Origin: Streptomyces luteolifulvus
Lineage (GTDB): Bacteria; Actinomycetota; Actinomycetes; Streptomycetales; Streptomycetaceae
Length of the DNA stretch: 64,000 nt
Direction: 5' to 3'
NCBI RefSeq assembly: GCF_008806595.1
Contig: NZ_VZRB01000034.1
Coordinates: 24,161 to 88,160, forward strand
The position numbers and the translations under genes are program-made. Positions within the stretch are counted from its first letter, which is position 1. Every line of letters starts with the position of its first letter. Shown piece after piece: positions 48,618 to 57,621 of this stretch. The notes beneath the pieces are model-generated. The model saw nothing but the letters and a program-made list of their open reading frames with translations. It was not told the DNA's origin and did not search any database.

Positions 48618-49507
48618 TCCCCTTTAACGTCATCGCGCCTGCGGCCGCCGCGGGCGTTCTCATCGGCCTGGGCGTGCGCGCCGCCTGGCCTGCCCGGCCC
48701 GACCTGACCAGCGCCTTGGACAGGCTGGACGCGAGCAAGGTCCCCGCCAGCCTGTCGAGCGACGGGCTCGCCCCTACTGGATCGCTCCCGGAGCGGGTCG
48801 GCAACAGGCTCCTCGCCGATCTCGGTGACCGCATCGCCCTGCCGCGGCGCGACTTGAACCTGCTGCGCATCAGCCCGGCCGAACACCTCGGTAAGAGGGT
48901 CCTGTTCGCGCTCTACGGTCTGGTCGTCCCCCTGCTGCTGCAGGCGGTGCTCGCCCTTGGTGGCGCACCGTTTCCGTACGTCGTCCCGGCGGGGCTGTCC
49001 CTCGGGCTGGCTGTGCTGTTCTGGCTCTGGCCCGGCCGCGAAGTGGCCAAGCAGGCCGCCGAGGCCCGCCTCATCGTCCGGCACGCCGCCGCCTCCTACC
49101 TCGAGCGCGTCGCCCTGGCCCGGGTCGCCAACTCCGGTGCCGCCCAAGCCCTGACCGACACTGCCCGGGTCGGCGAGAACTTCATCTTCGAGCGCATGCG
49201 GCAAACGTTCCACCAGGCCGACCTCGCCGGCGTCACACCGTGGGACGCCCTGAAGCAACTCGGCGAGGAGCTCGACATCCCGGAACTCACCCGCCCCGCC
49301 GACACCCTCGCCCTGGCCGGAGACGGCGCCGCCGTCTACACCACCCTGCAGGCCCAGGCAAGGCAGCTGCGCATCGCCCTGCTGTCCGATCAGAAGGCCA
49401 AGGCCAACGAGGCCTCCGCCGCCATGATCCTTCCGGTCACCTTCGGTGTCATCCTCATGATCACCTTCGTGATGATCCCCCTGACGATCACCATTCTCGG
49501 CAGCTGA
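48614..49507 (+). CDS. tadC: TadC-like pilus inner-membrane protein
   Basis: The 297-residue protein is the second GspF-like platform protein. It has an N-terminal helix (AAAAGVLIGLGVRAAW), two helices near 95-140, the T2SSF region (ERVALARVANSGAAQALTDT and the later TPWDALKQLGEEL) and a C-terminal helix pair (AMILPVTFGVILMITFVMIP). The ATG overlaps the tadB stop. TadB and TadC together form the platform on which CpaF pushes pilin. Confidence 0.82.
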   Translation: MIPFNVIAPAAAAGVLIGLGVRAAWPARPDLTSALDRLDASKVPASLSSDGLAPTGSLPERVGNRLLADLGDRIALPRRDLNLLRISPAEHLGKRVLFALYGLVVPLLLQAVLALGGAPFPYVVPAGLSLGLAVLFWLWPGREVAKQAAEARLIVRHAAASYLERVALARVANSGAAQALTDTARVGENFIFERMRQTFHQADLAGVTPWDALKQLGEELDIPELTRPADTLALAGDGAAVYTTLQAQARQLRIALLSDQKAKANEASAAMILPVTFGVILMITFVMIPLTITILGS

Positions 49508-49524
49508 CCCAAAGGAAAAACACT

Positions 49525-49713
49525 GTGGCCCTCACCTACCTCACCACCCTGCTGCGCGCCCGCTGGCAGCAGCTGAAGAACGCCAGCGACGCCGGCCAGT
49601 CGACCACCGAACTCGCCGTCATGGCAGCCGTCTTGATCGTGGTGGCCGGACTCGTGGTCGCCGCCATCAGAACCAAGGTCCTCGAGAAGATCGGCATCAT
49701 CAACGGCGGGTGA
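49525..49713 (+). CDS. Flp-like pilin subunit, 62 aa
   Basis: The 62-residue protein starts at GTG 49525 after AAAGGA. After a basic N-terminus it has the pilin motif DAGQSTTELAVMAAVLIVV: a small residue and Glu at the start of a hydrophobic helix, as in Flp/TadE prepilins cleaved before the helix. It is probably the major pilin. No prepilin peptidase gene is in the window, so a chromosomal one would be needed. It is followed 31 bp later by the TadE-type genes. Confidence 0.72.
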   Translation: MALTYLTTLLRARWQQLKNASDAGQSTTELAVMAAVLIVVAGLVVAAIRTKVLEKIGIINGG

Positions 49714-49744
49714 CCGCCGCACGCACTACCGGAGAGGAAAACAG

Positions 49745-50161
49745 GTGAAGGCGCAGAGCAGTGGCCGCTTGCGGAACCTCGCCGCCCGGTTGCGCGCCGA
49801 TCGCGGCGTCGGCAGCGTCGAGGTCGCGGTCCTGGCTGTCGTGGTACTGACGCTCGTCTTCACCATCATCCAGGTCGGCCTCTTCTACCACGCCCGCAAA
49901 GTCGCGCAGTCCGCGGCACGGCAAGGCGTCGACACCGGACGGCAGTTCGGCTCCAGCCCCGGCGACGGCGTCGCCCAGGCCCAGGAGTTCCTCGCCAAGT
50001 TCGGCGGCAGTGTGCGCGGGGCGTCCGTCTCCTCCGCCGGCAGCACCGCCCAGGAGATACACATCTCCGTCACTGGGCAGGTGGCCACCCTCGTTCCCGG
50101 CCTTGAGCTGACAGTCACCCAGGACGCCCACGGCCCCATCGAACTCTGGACAAACCCGTGA
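49745..50161 (+). CDS. TadE-type pseudopilin 1
   Basis: The 138-residue protein has a basic N-terminus, the pseudopilin helix GSVEVAVLAVVVLTLVFTII (Glu at +5-like position) and a secreted C-terminal domain ending in a Pro-rich tail. It is a minor pilin or adhesive tip of the Tad pilus. GTG 49745 is preceded by GAGAGGAAAACAG. The stop overlaps the next GTG. Confidence 0.78.
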   Translation: MKAQSSGRLRNLAARLRADRGVGSVEVAVLAVVVLTLVFTIIQVGLFYHARKVAQSAARQGVDTGRQFGSSPGDGVAQAQEFLAKFGGSVRGASVSSAGSTAQEIHISVTGQVATLVPGLELTVTQDAHGPIELWTNP

Positions 50162-50613
50162 TCCGCCTCCACAGATCCGGGCGCCGACGCCGAGCGGGCC
50201 GGGACCGGGGAAGCGCCTCGGTGGAAGTCGCGGTGATCGCCCCGGCCATCATCGCCCTCCTCTGCCTCATGATCGCCTTCGGACGCGTCATCGACGCCGA
50301 CGGGGCCGTCGACGCAGCCGCCCACGCCGCGGCCCGCGCCGCCTCCCTCGAGCGGGACGCCACCAGCGCACAGTCCCGGGCCCGCGCGGCCGCCGAGGAC
50401 AGCCTCAGCGGCGACGGCATCACCTGCCAGAACACCGACGTCGTCGTCGACACCTCCGGCTACTCCCTCGACGTCGGGCAGGCAGCCACCGTGACCGCCA
50501 CGATCTCCTGCACGGCGCGGCTGTCGGACATCGGACTGCCGGGCCTACCCGGAGCCAAGACGCTCACCGCGACCTTCACCAGCCCGATCGACACCTACCG
50601 GGGGCGGCAATGA
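50158..50613 (+). CDS. TadE-type pseudopilin 2
   Basis: The 151-residue protein repeats the plan of its neighbour: a basic start, GSASVEVAVIAPAIIALLCL as pilin-like helix, then a secreted domain with two cysteines (ITCQNT and ISCTA) that may form a disulphide. It is coupled on both sides by overlapping stop/start codons. It is likely a second minor pilin. Confidence 0.78.
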   Translation: MIRLHRSGRRRRAGRDRGSASVEVAVIAPAIIALLCLMIAFGRVIDADGAVDAAAHAAARAASLERDATSAQSRARAAAEDSLSGDGITCQNTDVVVDTSGYSLDVGQAATVTATISCTARLSDIGLPGLPGAKTLTATFTSPIDTYRGRQ

Positions 50614-51071
50614 TCCACGCCGTACGGGGCCTGGTCGCCCGCGCCCGCGCTGAAGCGGCCGCCCGGGAGGACCGCGGCTCCATGTCCCTGTTCCTGGCGA
50701 TGTCCGCGCTCGCCATCCTCATGGTCATGGGATTGCTCGTCGATGGCGGCGGTGCCCTCAACGCCAGCAACCGGGCCACCTCCCTTGCGCAGGAAGCCGC
50801 CCGTACCGCCGGCCAGCAGCTGGATCCCGCTCAGGCCATCGAAGGCACGGCCATCACCATCGACCCCGAAGCCGCTCGCGCGGCTGCCTTGGACTACCTC
50901 GCCGCGGCGGGCGTCGGAGGGGACGTGCAGATCACCGACGGTGGGCAGACCTTGTCCGTGACCGTCCGCGACACCTACGCCACGCATTTTGCATCCCTGC
51001 TCGGTGTGGGCACGATCCACGTGGACGGCACCGCAACCGCCCACCTGCAAACCCAAGCAGCTGGAGGCTGA
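50610..51071 (+). CDS. TadG-like minor pilin
   Basis: The 153-residue protein has EDRGSMSLFLAMSALAILMV, the N-terminal signature of TadG-type proteins (Ser in place of Glu at the helix start), followed by VDGGGALNASNRATSLAQEAAR and a small secreted domain. It is shorter than Gram-negative TadG, which carries a von Willebrand domain. It probably caps or anchors the pilus. The ATG overlaps the previous stop. Confidence 0.78.
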   Translation: MIHAVRGLVARARAEAAAREDRGSMSLFLAMSALAILMVMGLLVDGGGALNASNRATSLAQEAARTAGQQLDPAQAIEGTAITIDPEAARAAALDYLAAAGVGGDVQITDGGQTLSVTVRDTYATHFASLLGVGTIHVDGTATAHLQTQAAGG

Positions 51072-51078
51072 GCCGCCC

Positions 51079-54000
51079 ATGGCCCACCGCACCATCAAGC
51101 CGCTCCGCGCCGCCGGCGCGCTGCTGCGTGCCCTCACCGGCCTCGTCCTCCTGATCGCCCTGGTCGGTGGTGTCCCGCTCGCGCTGCTCACCTTCGGTCA
51201 CCAGCCCACGGAACTGTCCGGCGGGCTCAACCTGCTGCTCGAGCAGGACGACGGCACCCTGTGGCTGGTCGCGCTCACCTGCATCGGCTGGGCCGCCTGG
51301 GCAGCGTTCACGGTCAGCGTCGTTGTCGAAGTCGTTGCCGTGGCCCGCCGCCGCTCCGCCCCCCGCATACGCGTACTGGGCGGCATGCAGTCCCTGGCCA
51401 GCTTCCTCGTTGGCGGCATCGTCCTGCTGGCCCCGACCGCCGCCTCGGCCGCGACCGCCACGCCGGCCGTCGCGGTCACCCAGACCGTGAGCGGCCCCAA
51501 TGCGGCGGCGAGCGCCACGCCGACCAGCACGGCAGCACCGAACACCGACTTCCCCACCCACACCGTCGCCTCCGCCACCGAAACCCCGTGGGACCTTGCC
51601 GAGGAGTACCTCGGCAACGGGCAGCGGTGGCGCGACATCGCTGCTCTCAACCCGGACATCCCCGAGTTGGCCGCCGGCGACAAATACCTGCCCACCAAGG
51701 CCGTCATCAAGTTGCCCCTCGACGCCCGCCCCAGCACGCCGACCGCCAACGACGGCGAAGGCGACAGGGTCTCCCAAGCCGATGCCTCCGCTGCCGCTGG
51801 AGGCGTCCGTCCGCAGCTGGGTGACAGCGCCCCGGCTGCCGACGAGAAGGGCGCGCACGTCGTCACGGTCCACTCGGGCGACTACCTGTCGAAGATCGCG
51901 GAGGAAGAGCTCGGCGACGGTAACGAATGGCCGCGGCTGTTCGAAGCAAGCCTGGGCAAGCCGCAGCCGCACGGCCTGCCCAGGATCGCCGACCCCGACG
52001 TCGTCTACGCGGGACAGCAGGTCACCGTGCCCGGTGCCCGGACCGACCAGCGACCCCGAGACGGCGACCGAGGTGAGGAGCCGGGCAGTCAGGAGACCAC
52101 TCCCCCGGCCACCCAGAGCCCCGACGGCACGCAGACGCCGGGCGACGGCACGGGGGATGCACAGCCACCCGCCCCCAGCCAGACCGCAACGCCTCCATCG
52201 CAGTCGTCGGCGCCCAGCGCACCGGCCAGTCGCCCGGCCGAGCAGGAGCAGTCCTCTCCGTCCGCAGCGGCGTCCGCGACGCCCGAGCCCAGTGACTCGG
52301 CTTCTGCCTCCTCCCCGTCGGCGTCGGCCGAGCCGTCCAGCTCCGCTGCCTCCTCCCCCGCCACGGATGTGCCTGAGGTCCCGGCGACGGCTCCGGCCAG
52401 CAGCCGGTTGAACCTGCGCATCGTGCTCGGCGCCGGCGCGCTCCTGGCCGCCGCGATCACCGGTGCGCTCGCCCTGCGCAGGACGCTGCAGCGCCGACGA
52501 CGCAAGCCGGGCGAGAAGATCGCCATCGCGTCGGAGACTTCCGCCGCGGAGGCCCAGTTGGCGGCGGCCGCCGAGCCCGACGGTGCTGCCCGTCTGGACG
52601 TGGCGCTGCGTACCCTGGCTCACCACGTGGCCCAGCAGGAGGATGCCGACACGGTGCTGCCGCGGCTGCGGGCCGCCAGGATCGGGACCCGCGCGGTGGA
52701 GGTGCTACCCGAGGACCTCGACCAGGAGGCGGTGGCGCCCTTCACTGCTGGGCGGGGCGGCTGGTGGGTCCTGTCCGCTGACGCCGTCCTCCTGGACGAC
52801 GAGGCCGCCCGGGACGTTCAGGCGCCGTATCCGGGGCTGGTCACGATCGGCAGCACCAAGGGGGGCGACCTGCTGCTGCTCAACCTCGCCGGGCTGCCCG
52901 CGCTGCTGCTGGAAGGCAACCCCGTCCACATCACCGAGGTGTGCACGTCACTCGCCCTGGAACTCGGGATGAGTCCGTGGGCGGCCGAAGTCGAGGTCGT
53001 CACCGTGGGGTTCGGCGAGGACCTGCCGCAACTGCTGCCCACCACGCGGATCGCTCACATGCGCCACGCCACGCACGCGCTGCGCGATCTGACCGAACGC
53101 CTGCTGGAAGCGCACCAGATGCCCGAAACCCAGCACCAGCCCTACCTGTTGCTGTGCGCGTCCCCCCTGGACGAGGACACGGCCTGGCGGTTCGCCGACG
53201 ACCTGATCGACCGGGCCGGGACGGTGCCCGTCACGCTGATCGCCCCGGCAAGTACGGCGGCCACTCACTTCCCCGAGGCGGAGATCCTCGATGCCTCCCT
53301 CGGCGAAGCGCAGCACCTCGACTACGCCGACGCCGACATCACGGTGCAGCGCCTGGAGCACGCCGCCTACTTGCAGATCACTACCGCGTTGAAGGTGTCC
53401 GGGCAGCCTCCCCACCCAGCCGAGGGGCCTTGGCAGGACGTTCCCGATGAGCTCGACAGCATGCAGGAGACCGAGCAGGCACAGCCGGAAGAGCCGACCA
53501 TGCCCGCAGCCGCCGCCTCGATCCCGTCTCCGGCGGCGGCACCGGATGTGAGCGGCGAGGTCTTCCCGGCCCTGCTCACCGCCAGCACCGATCCGTCTGG
53601 GCTCCGTCTCCCCACCACGTCCTCGACCGGACTCGAGGACGAAACCCGACCGGCCACCGAAGCAGCGGTGTCTTCGGCCCCGGCGTCCCCGGCTGCTGAC
53701 TTCACCGACGCGGCAGAGTCAGCGGAGGGGGATGGCCCGGGGGCCGCCGTCGAGGAACCTGCGGTGCCGGAGTTGGAAGAGTGTGAGGCGCAGGATCTGC
53801 ATGCCCCGGAGATCCGGGTGCTGGGACCGGTTGAGGTGACGGGCGTGGACAGCACCGGCCACGGCCCGCGGATGGCGCAGCTCGCCGCTTTGTTGTTCTT
53901 CCGGCCCGGGCGGAGTGCGGACGCCGTGTGCTCCGACATGGATCCCGCCAGTCCGTGGGGACTGAGTACCCTCAACGCTCGGATGCAGGGCCTACGCCGT

Positions 54001-54543
54001 TCCCTGGGCAGCGATCTGGCCGGCAACCCATACGTGCCGCGCCGCAAGTCCGGCGAGGACCCCTACCGGCTCTCCCCCGGCGTGCGGTGCGACTGGAGCC
54101 GCTTCCTTCAACTCGTCGAACACGCTCTACCGCTGGGCCCGTCCGGCCTGCCCGAACTGGAGAAGGCCCTCACCCTCGTCCGCGGCAAGCCGTTCGGAGG
54201 CACGCCGCCGCCCTGGGCCGAGCCCTACCAGCAGGAGATGATCACGCGGATCATCGACGTCGCGCACACCGTGGCCACCTACCGCACCCCCGCGGGCCCG
54301 CACCACGACCTCAGCGCGGCCCGTCAGGCCGTCGCAACCGGTCTCGACGTCGACGACACCGCTGAGCTCCTTTATCGGGCGTGGTGCAGGCTTGAGTATG
54401 CGGCGGGGAATCGGCAGGGACTGCACACCGCCATCACCCGCGTACAACAGGTCAACCGGACGTTGGACTGTTCACTTGAGATTGAGACTGAGCAACTCAT
54501 CAACGAACTCCTCAACCGCTCGGGCCCGGCAGTGCGCATGTAG
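51079..54543 (+). CDS. Large LysM plus BTAD membrane protein
   Basis: The 1154-residue protein has three N-terminal membrane helices (about 14-37, 62-90, 105-125), two LysM-like wall-binding segments (about 160-210, PWDLAEEYLGNGQRWRDIAA, and 260-315, VTVHSGDYLSKIAEEELGDG), a Pro/Ser-rich linker and a fourth helix near 445-466. The inside part ends in a winged-helix/BTAD domain (about 911-1154), starting IRVLGPVEVTG and ending in a tetratricopeptide-like region. It thus joins wall sensing to a transcription-factor-like domain. ATG 51079 is 7 bp after the TadG-like stop. The final Met and stop (ATG TAG) lie at the proposed transposon border, so the native C-terminus may have been cut by a few residues. 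Confidence 0.75.
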   Translation: MAHRTIKPLRAAGALLRALTGLVLLIALVGGVPLALLTFGHQPTELSGGLNLLLEQDDGTLWLVALTCIGWAAWAAFTVSVVVEVVAVARRRSAPRIRVLGGMQSLASFLVGGIVLLAPTAASAATATPAVAVTQTVSGPNAAASATPTSTAAPNTDFPTHTVASATETPWDLAEEYLGNGQRWRDIAALNPDIPELAAGDKYLPTKAVIKLPLDARPSTPTANDGEGDRVSQADASAAAGGVRPQLGDSAPAADEKGAHVVTVHSGDYLSKIAEEELGDGNEWPRLFEASLGKPQPHGLPRIADPDVVYAGQQVTVPGARTDQRPRDGDRGEEPGSQETTPPATQSPDGTQTPGDGTGDAQPPAPSQTATPPSQSSAPSAPASRPAEQEQSSPSAAASATPEPSDSASASSPSASAEPSSSAASSPATDVPEVPATAPASSRLNLRIVLGAGALLAAAITGALALRRTLQRRRRKPGEKIAIASETSAAEAQLAAAAEPDGAARLDVALRTLAHHVAQQEDADTVLPRLRAARIGTRAVEVLPEDLDQEAVAPFTAGRGGWWVLSADAVLLDDEAARDVQAPYPGLVTIGSTKGGDLLLLNLAGLPALLLEGNPVHITEVCTSLALELGMSPWAAEVEVVTVGFGEDLPQLLPTTRIAHMRHATHALRDLTERLLEAHQMPETQHQPYLLLCASPLDEDTAWRFADDLIDRAGTVPVTLIAPASTAATHFPEAEILDASLGEAQHLDYADADITVQRLEHAAYLQITTALKVSGQPPHPAEGPWQDVPDELDSMQETEQAQPEEPTMPAAAASIPSPAAAPDVSGEVFPALLTASTDPSGLRLPTTSSTGLEDETRPATEAAVSSAPASPAADFTDAAESAEGDGPGAAVEEPAVPELEECEAQDLHAPEIRVLGPVEVTGVDSTGHGPRMAQLAALLFFRPGRSADAVCSDMDPASPWGLSTLNARMQGLRRSLGSDLAGNPYVPRRKSGEDPYRLSPGVRCDWSRFLQLVEHALPLGPSGLPELEKALTLVRGKPFGGTPPPWAEPYQQEMITRIIDVAHTVATYRTPAGPHHDLSAARQAVATGLDVDDTAELLYRAWCRLEYAAGNRQGLHTAITRVQQVNRTLDCSLEIETEQLINELLNRSGPAVRM

Positions 54544-54557
54544 GTTCCGCACAAGCG

Positions 54558-54615
54558 TGAGCAATTCCGGGTGACCATGAGCACCGTCTGAGCATTTCCA
54601 GGCGATCATGAGCAC
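54558..54615 (+). repeat. Two 27-bp direct repeats, candidate TnsB binding sites
   Basis: Repeat 1 (54558-54584) and repeat 2 (54589-54615) share TGAGCA(A/T)TTCC, GG, GA and the end CATGAGCAC, with a 31-bp period. TGAGCA occurs at 54558, 54578, 54589 and 54609. They lie between the BTAD gene end and tnsA, as TnsB sites do in Tn7-like ends. Confidence 0.62.
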
Positions 54616-54700
54616 TGACTACGGTCAGTAGTTGCCGTTTGTCGGGCTGATGTGATCTTTCGCAGCGGTTGCGCACCAGCGCTCCATACCGTCTGGTGCC

Positions 54701-55453
54701 ATGGCCGTACACAGCATGAGCAGGGTCGGCGACGAGGGTGAGGTGCCCTCTGCGTCGATCCGGTACGTCGACGATTCGGTCCGTACAGTGCCGTTCTCTG
54801 TGTTGCGGCTGGCCGACTTCGCGGACTCGGTGCCGTGGCGGCAGTTCCGTTCGGTGCGCGGCCAACGGCACTATTCCGGCACGTACATGTCGGCCACCAC
54901 AGCGGGGCCGGTCGTGCATGAGAGCCGACTGGAACTGGCCCGGTTGCTGCTGGCCGACTTCGATCCTGCGGTGCGGGGGATCTATGGCCAGCCGTGCCGT
55001 CTGATGGCCCGGATCGGCGACCGCGTGCGGCGGCATGTTCCGGACTTCTTGCTGGTGATGCGGTCGGGAACGGCACGGGTGGTGATCGCCAAGTCGGCAG
55101 ACCGGCTGGGCGAGCCGAAGGTATCGGAGGCGCTGGCGTGGCCGGGTGAGCTGGTCGAGCGGTGTGGTTGGGAGTACGAGGTCTGGTCGGGCGCGGATCC
55201 TGTGGTGCTGGCGAACGTGCGGTTCCTGGCGGCCTACCGGCGGCCGGGCGTGGTGCCGGAAGAAGATGTCCGCGCCGCCTGGCAGAGCGTGCGGGATGGG
55301 GATGAGCTTGCGGTGGCCGAGCGACGGCTGGCGGGCGGACGCCCGGCCCATGAGGTGCGGCCTGCCCTGATGGCGTTGTTGTGGTCCGGGCGGCTGGTCA
55401 CCGATCTCTCCCGTCCGATCTCGGGCGATTCGGTGTTGCGGAGGTGTGCATGA
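54701..55453 (+). CDS. tnsA: TnsA-like transposase endonuclease subunit
   Basis: The 250-residue protein has a TnsA nuclease core: HESRLELARLLLADFD (Glu74 and Glu78), HVPDFL (Asp115) and VVIAKSAD (Lys131), matching the E, D, K triad of Tn7 TnsA. The C-terminal part (about 160-250) is helical and ends near the tnsB start, where stop and ATG overlap. TnsA cuts the 5' ends so that the element moves by cut-and-paste together with TnsB. ATG 54701 is the first start after the repeats; ATG 54716 is an alternative. Confidence 0.8.
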   Translation: MAVHSMSRVGDEGEVPSASIRYVDDSVRTVPFSVLRLADFADSVPWRQFRSVRGQRHYSGTYMSATTAGPVVHESRLELARLLLADFDPAVRGIYGQPCRLMARIGDRVRRHVPDFLLVMRSGTARVVIAKSADRLGEPKVSEALAWPGELVERCGWEYEVWSGADPVVLANVRFLAAYRRPGVVPEEDVRAAWQSVRDGDELAVAERRLAGGRPAHEVRPALMALLWSGRLVTDLSRPISGDSVLRRCA

Positions 55454-57621
55454 GCGCGTGGACGGCGACGTTGCGGCCGGGTCTGCCACTGAGTTTCGAC
55501 GGCGAGCGGTTCACGGTCGTCGAGGTCACCGGACGCCGGGTGTTGCTGCAGCAGGCCTCGGGCGAAAAGGCCCCGGCTTGGCGGCAAGTCGATGTCTCGA
55601 TGCTGCTGTCTCATCCCTCGACGCAGATCCTGACGGCGGTCCCCGTAGAGGAGCCTGCGGCCGCCGCGCGGCTGGGCGGGCTGAGCGATGAGGAGGACGA
55701 TGAGCTGACGGTCCGGGTCCGCCATGTCCAAGAAGTCCTCACCGGCTACCAGCTCGGCTCCTCGGAGTTGGCGCTGGAGGGCGAGCCGCGGCCGGACTAC
55801 GCTCTGGGGACTGCGCTGCTGCACCGGTACGCGGCCAAGGCTGCGGAACTCGGGGTGGGGGAAAGTACGGTCCGCCGCTGGGTGGCGGCGGTGAGGAAGT
55901 CCGGGCCGGCCGGTCTGGTGAGCGAGCGCCGGGTGCGCAATGTGCTGGACCGGGCGGATCCGCGCTGGGTGGAGATGGCCCGCTCGGTGCTGGCAGGGCA
56001 TGTGACATCCAGTCGACCGGTACGCAAACTGGTCCTGCTGGAGATCGAGGAGCGCCTGGCCAGGGAGCATGGCTGCGGTGCGGTGCCGATCCCGGCAAAG
56101 ACGACCGGTTACGAGTTGCTGCGCGAGTTGGAGAAGGGCACCAACGCCTTCGAGGGCAGCACGAAGGGCAAGCGCTCGATCGCGAACCGGCCGCAGGGTG
56201 TCTACGGCCGGCTGCGGGCGACGCGTCCGGGTGAATACGTGGTGCTCGACACCAACCGGCTGGACGTGTTCGCGATGGAGCCGGTGACCTGCCGCTGGGT
56301 GCAGTGCGAGCTCACGGTCGCAATGGACTTGTACAGCAGGGTCATCACCGGGCTGCGGCTGACGCCGGTGTCCACGCAGTCGGTGGACGTGGCCAGCGTG
56401 CTGTTCGAGACGGTCCGTCCGCGTGAGACGCCGGGAGACGGGTGTGAGCCGCTGCCGTATTGCGGAGTGCCGTCCACCGTCGTGGTGGACGCCGAGCAGT
56501 TGGTCGACCGCGACGGTCAGCCGGTACTGCCCTCGGTGGCCGCGGAGTCCATCATCTTCGACCACGGCAAGATCTATGTCTCGAACCACATCCAGAGTGT
56601 CTGCACCAAGCTGGGCATCTCACTGCAGCCGGCCCGCCCTTACACCCCGACCGACAAGCCGGTGGAGCGCTGGTTCAGGACCCTGAATCAGGGCCTTCTC
56701 GCGGCTCTGCCCGGCTACAAGGGCTCCGACGTGCACAGCCGGGGTGAGGCCGTGGAGGAAGAGGCGTTCTTCTTCCTCGACGAGCTCGAGGCGGTCATCC
56801 GGGAGTGGATCACCCGGATCTATCACCGGCGCCGCCACCGCGGGCTCGCTGTCCCGGAGGTGGCGGGGCTGGAGCTGAGCCCGCTGGAGATGTTCGAGCA
56901 CGGCGTCACCCGCGCCGGCCCGTTGCGGATCCCGGCCCGTCCTCATCTGGCCTTGGAATTCTTGGAGGAGGAGCGGACCACGATCCAGCACTATGGCGTG
57001 GAGATCCACGGCCTGCGCTACAACGGCAAGGCGCTCGACAAGTACCGCAACCGGCCCAGCCCGTATCGCGGAGTGAACGCGGGCAAGTGGCCGATCGCGG
57101 TGGACCGCGGCGACATCACCAAGGTCTACTTCCAAGATCTCCAGACGCACCGGTGGCATACCCTGGACTGGGAACACGCTGCCGCGTTGAACGGTCCCGT
57201 GAGCCGTGAGGCGTTGGTCTATGCCCGTCGGCTCGCGGCCCGCACCCACCGCTTCCCCGACACCAAACGCGCCCTGATCGAGCTGCTAGAGCGGTGGGGC
57301 GCGGGGCTGACGGCCGACCGGGTCGAGCGGCGCATGGCGGTGCGGCTCGCGCAGGAACGGCTGCGGCTGGTCGGCGAGGACGACGCCCCGGCAAACGACG
57401 TCACCCAGTTGCCGTCGGTGCGCCGATTGGCAGCGGTGGCCTCGCCCTCCGGTGGGTCTGAGGTCGCGGAAGGGCCGGATCTGCAGGTGGTTGAGCCTGC
57501 TGAGGCGGATCTGAGCGGGGACGATGACGAGGACGATGAGGGCGCAGCCGCATTCCCCGGCGACGAAGAAGTCTTGCTGGCGGAGGACGAGTTCTACGCC
57601 GACATGATGGACAGCCGGTGA
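55450..57621 (+). CDS. tnsB: TnsB-like DDE transposase
   Basis: The 723-residue protein has an N-terminal DNA-binding region with an HTH (GVGESTVRRWVAAVRKSG, near 137-154), and a DDE integrase core: VLDTNRLD (Asp267), IIFDHGKIY (Asp371) and KPVERWF (Glu406), with 34 residues between the second Asp and the Glu. A Mu-type beta-barrel follows (about 500-600). The C-terminus is very acidic (GDDDEDDEGAAAF) and probably binds TnsC. The ATG overlaps the tnsA stop. Confidence 0.87.
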   Translation: MSAWTATLRPGLPLSFDGERFTVVEVTGRRVLLQQASGEKAPAWRQVDVSMLLSHPSTQILTAVPVEEPAAAARLGGLSDEEDDELTVRVRHVQEVLTGYQLGSSELALEGEPRPDYALGTALLHRYAAKAAELGVGESTVRRWVAAVRKSGPAGLVSERRVRNVLDRADPRWVEMARSVLAGHVTSSRPVRKLVLLEIEERLAREHGCGAVPIPAKTTGYELLRELEKGTNAFEGSTKGKRSIANRPQGVYGRLRATRPGEYVVLDTNRLDVFAMEPVTCRWVQCELTVAMDLYSRVITGLRLTPVSTQSVDVASVLFETVRPRETPGDGCEPLPYCGVPSTVVVDAEQLVDRDGQPVLPSVAAESIIFDHGKIYVSNHIQSVCTKLGISLQPARPYTPTDKPVERWFRTLNQGLLAALPGYKGSDVHSRGEAVEEEAFFFLDELEAVIREWITRIYHRRRHRGLAVPEVAGLELSPLEMFEHGVTRAGPLRIPARPHLALEFLEEERTTIQHYGVEIHGLRYNGKALDKYRNRPSPYRGVNAGKWPIAVDRGDITKVYFQDLQTHRWHTLDWEHAAALNGPVSREALVYARRLAARTHRFPDTKRALIELLERWGAGLTADRVERRMAVRLAQERLRLVGEDDAPANDVTQLPSVRRLAAVASPSGGSEVAEGPDLQVVEPAEADLSGDDDEDDEGAAAFPGDEEVLLAEDEFYADMMDSR

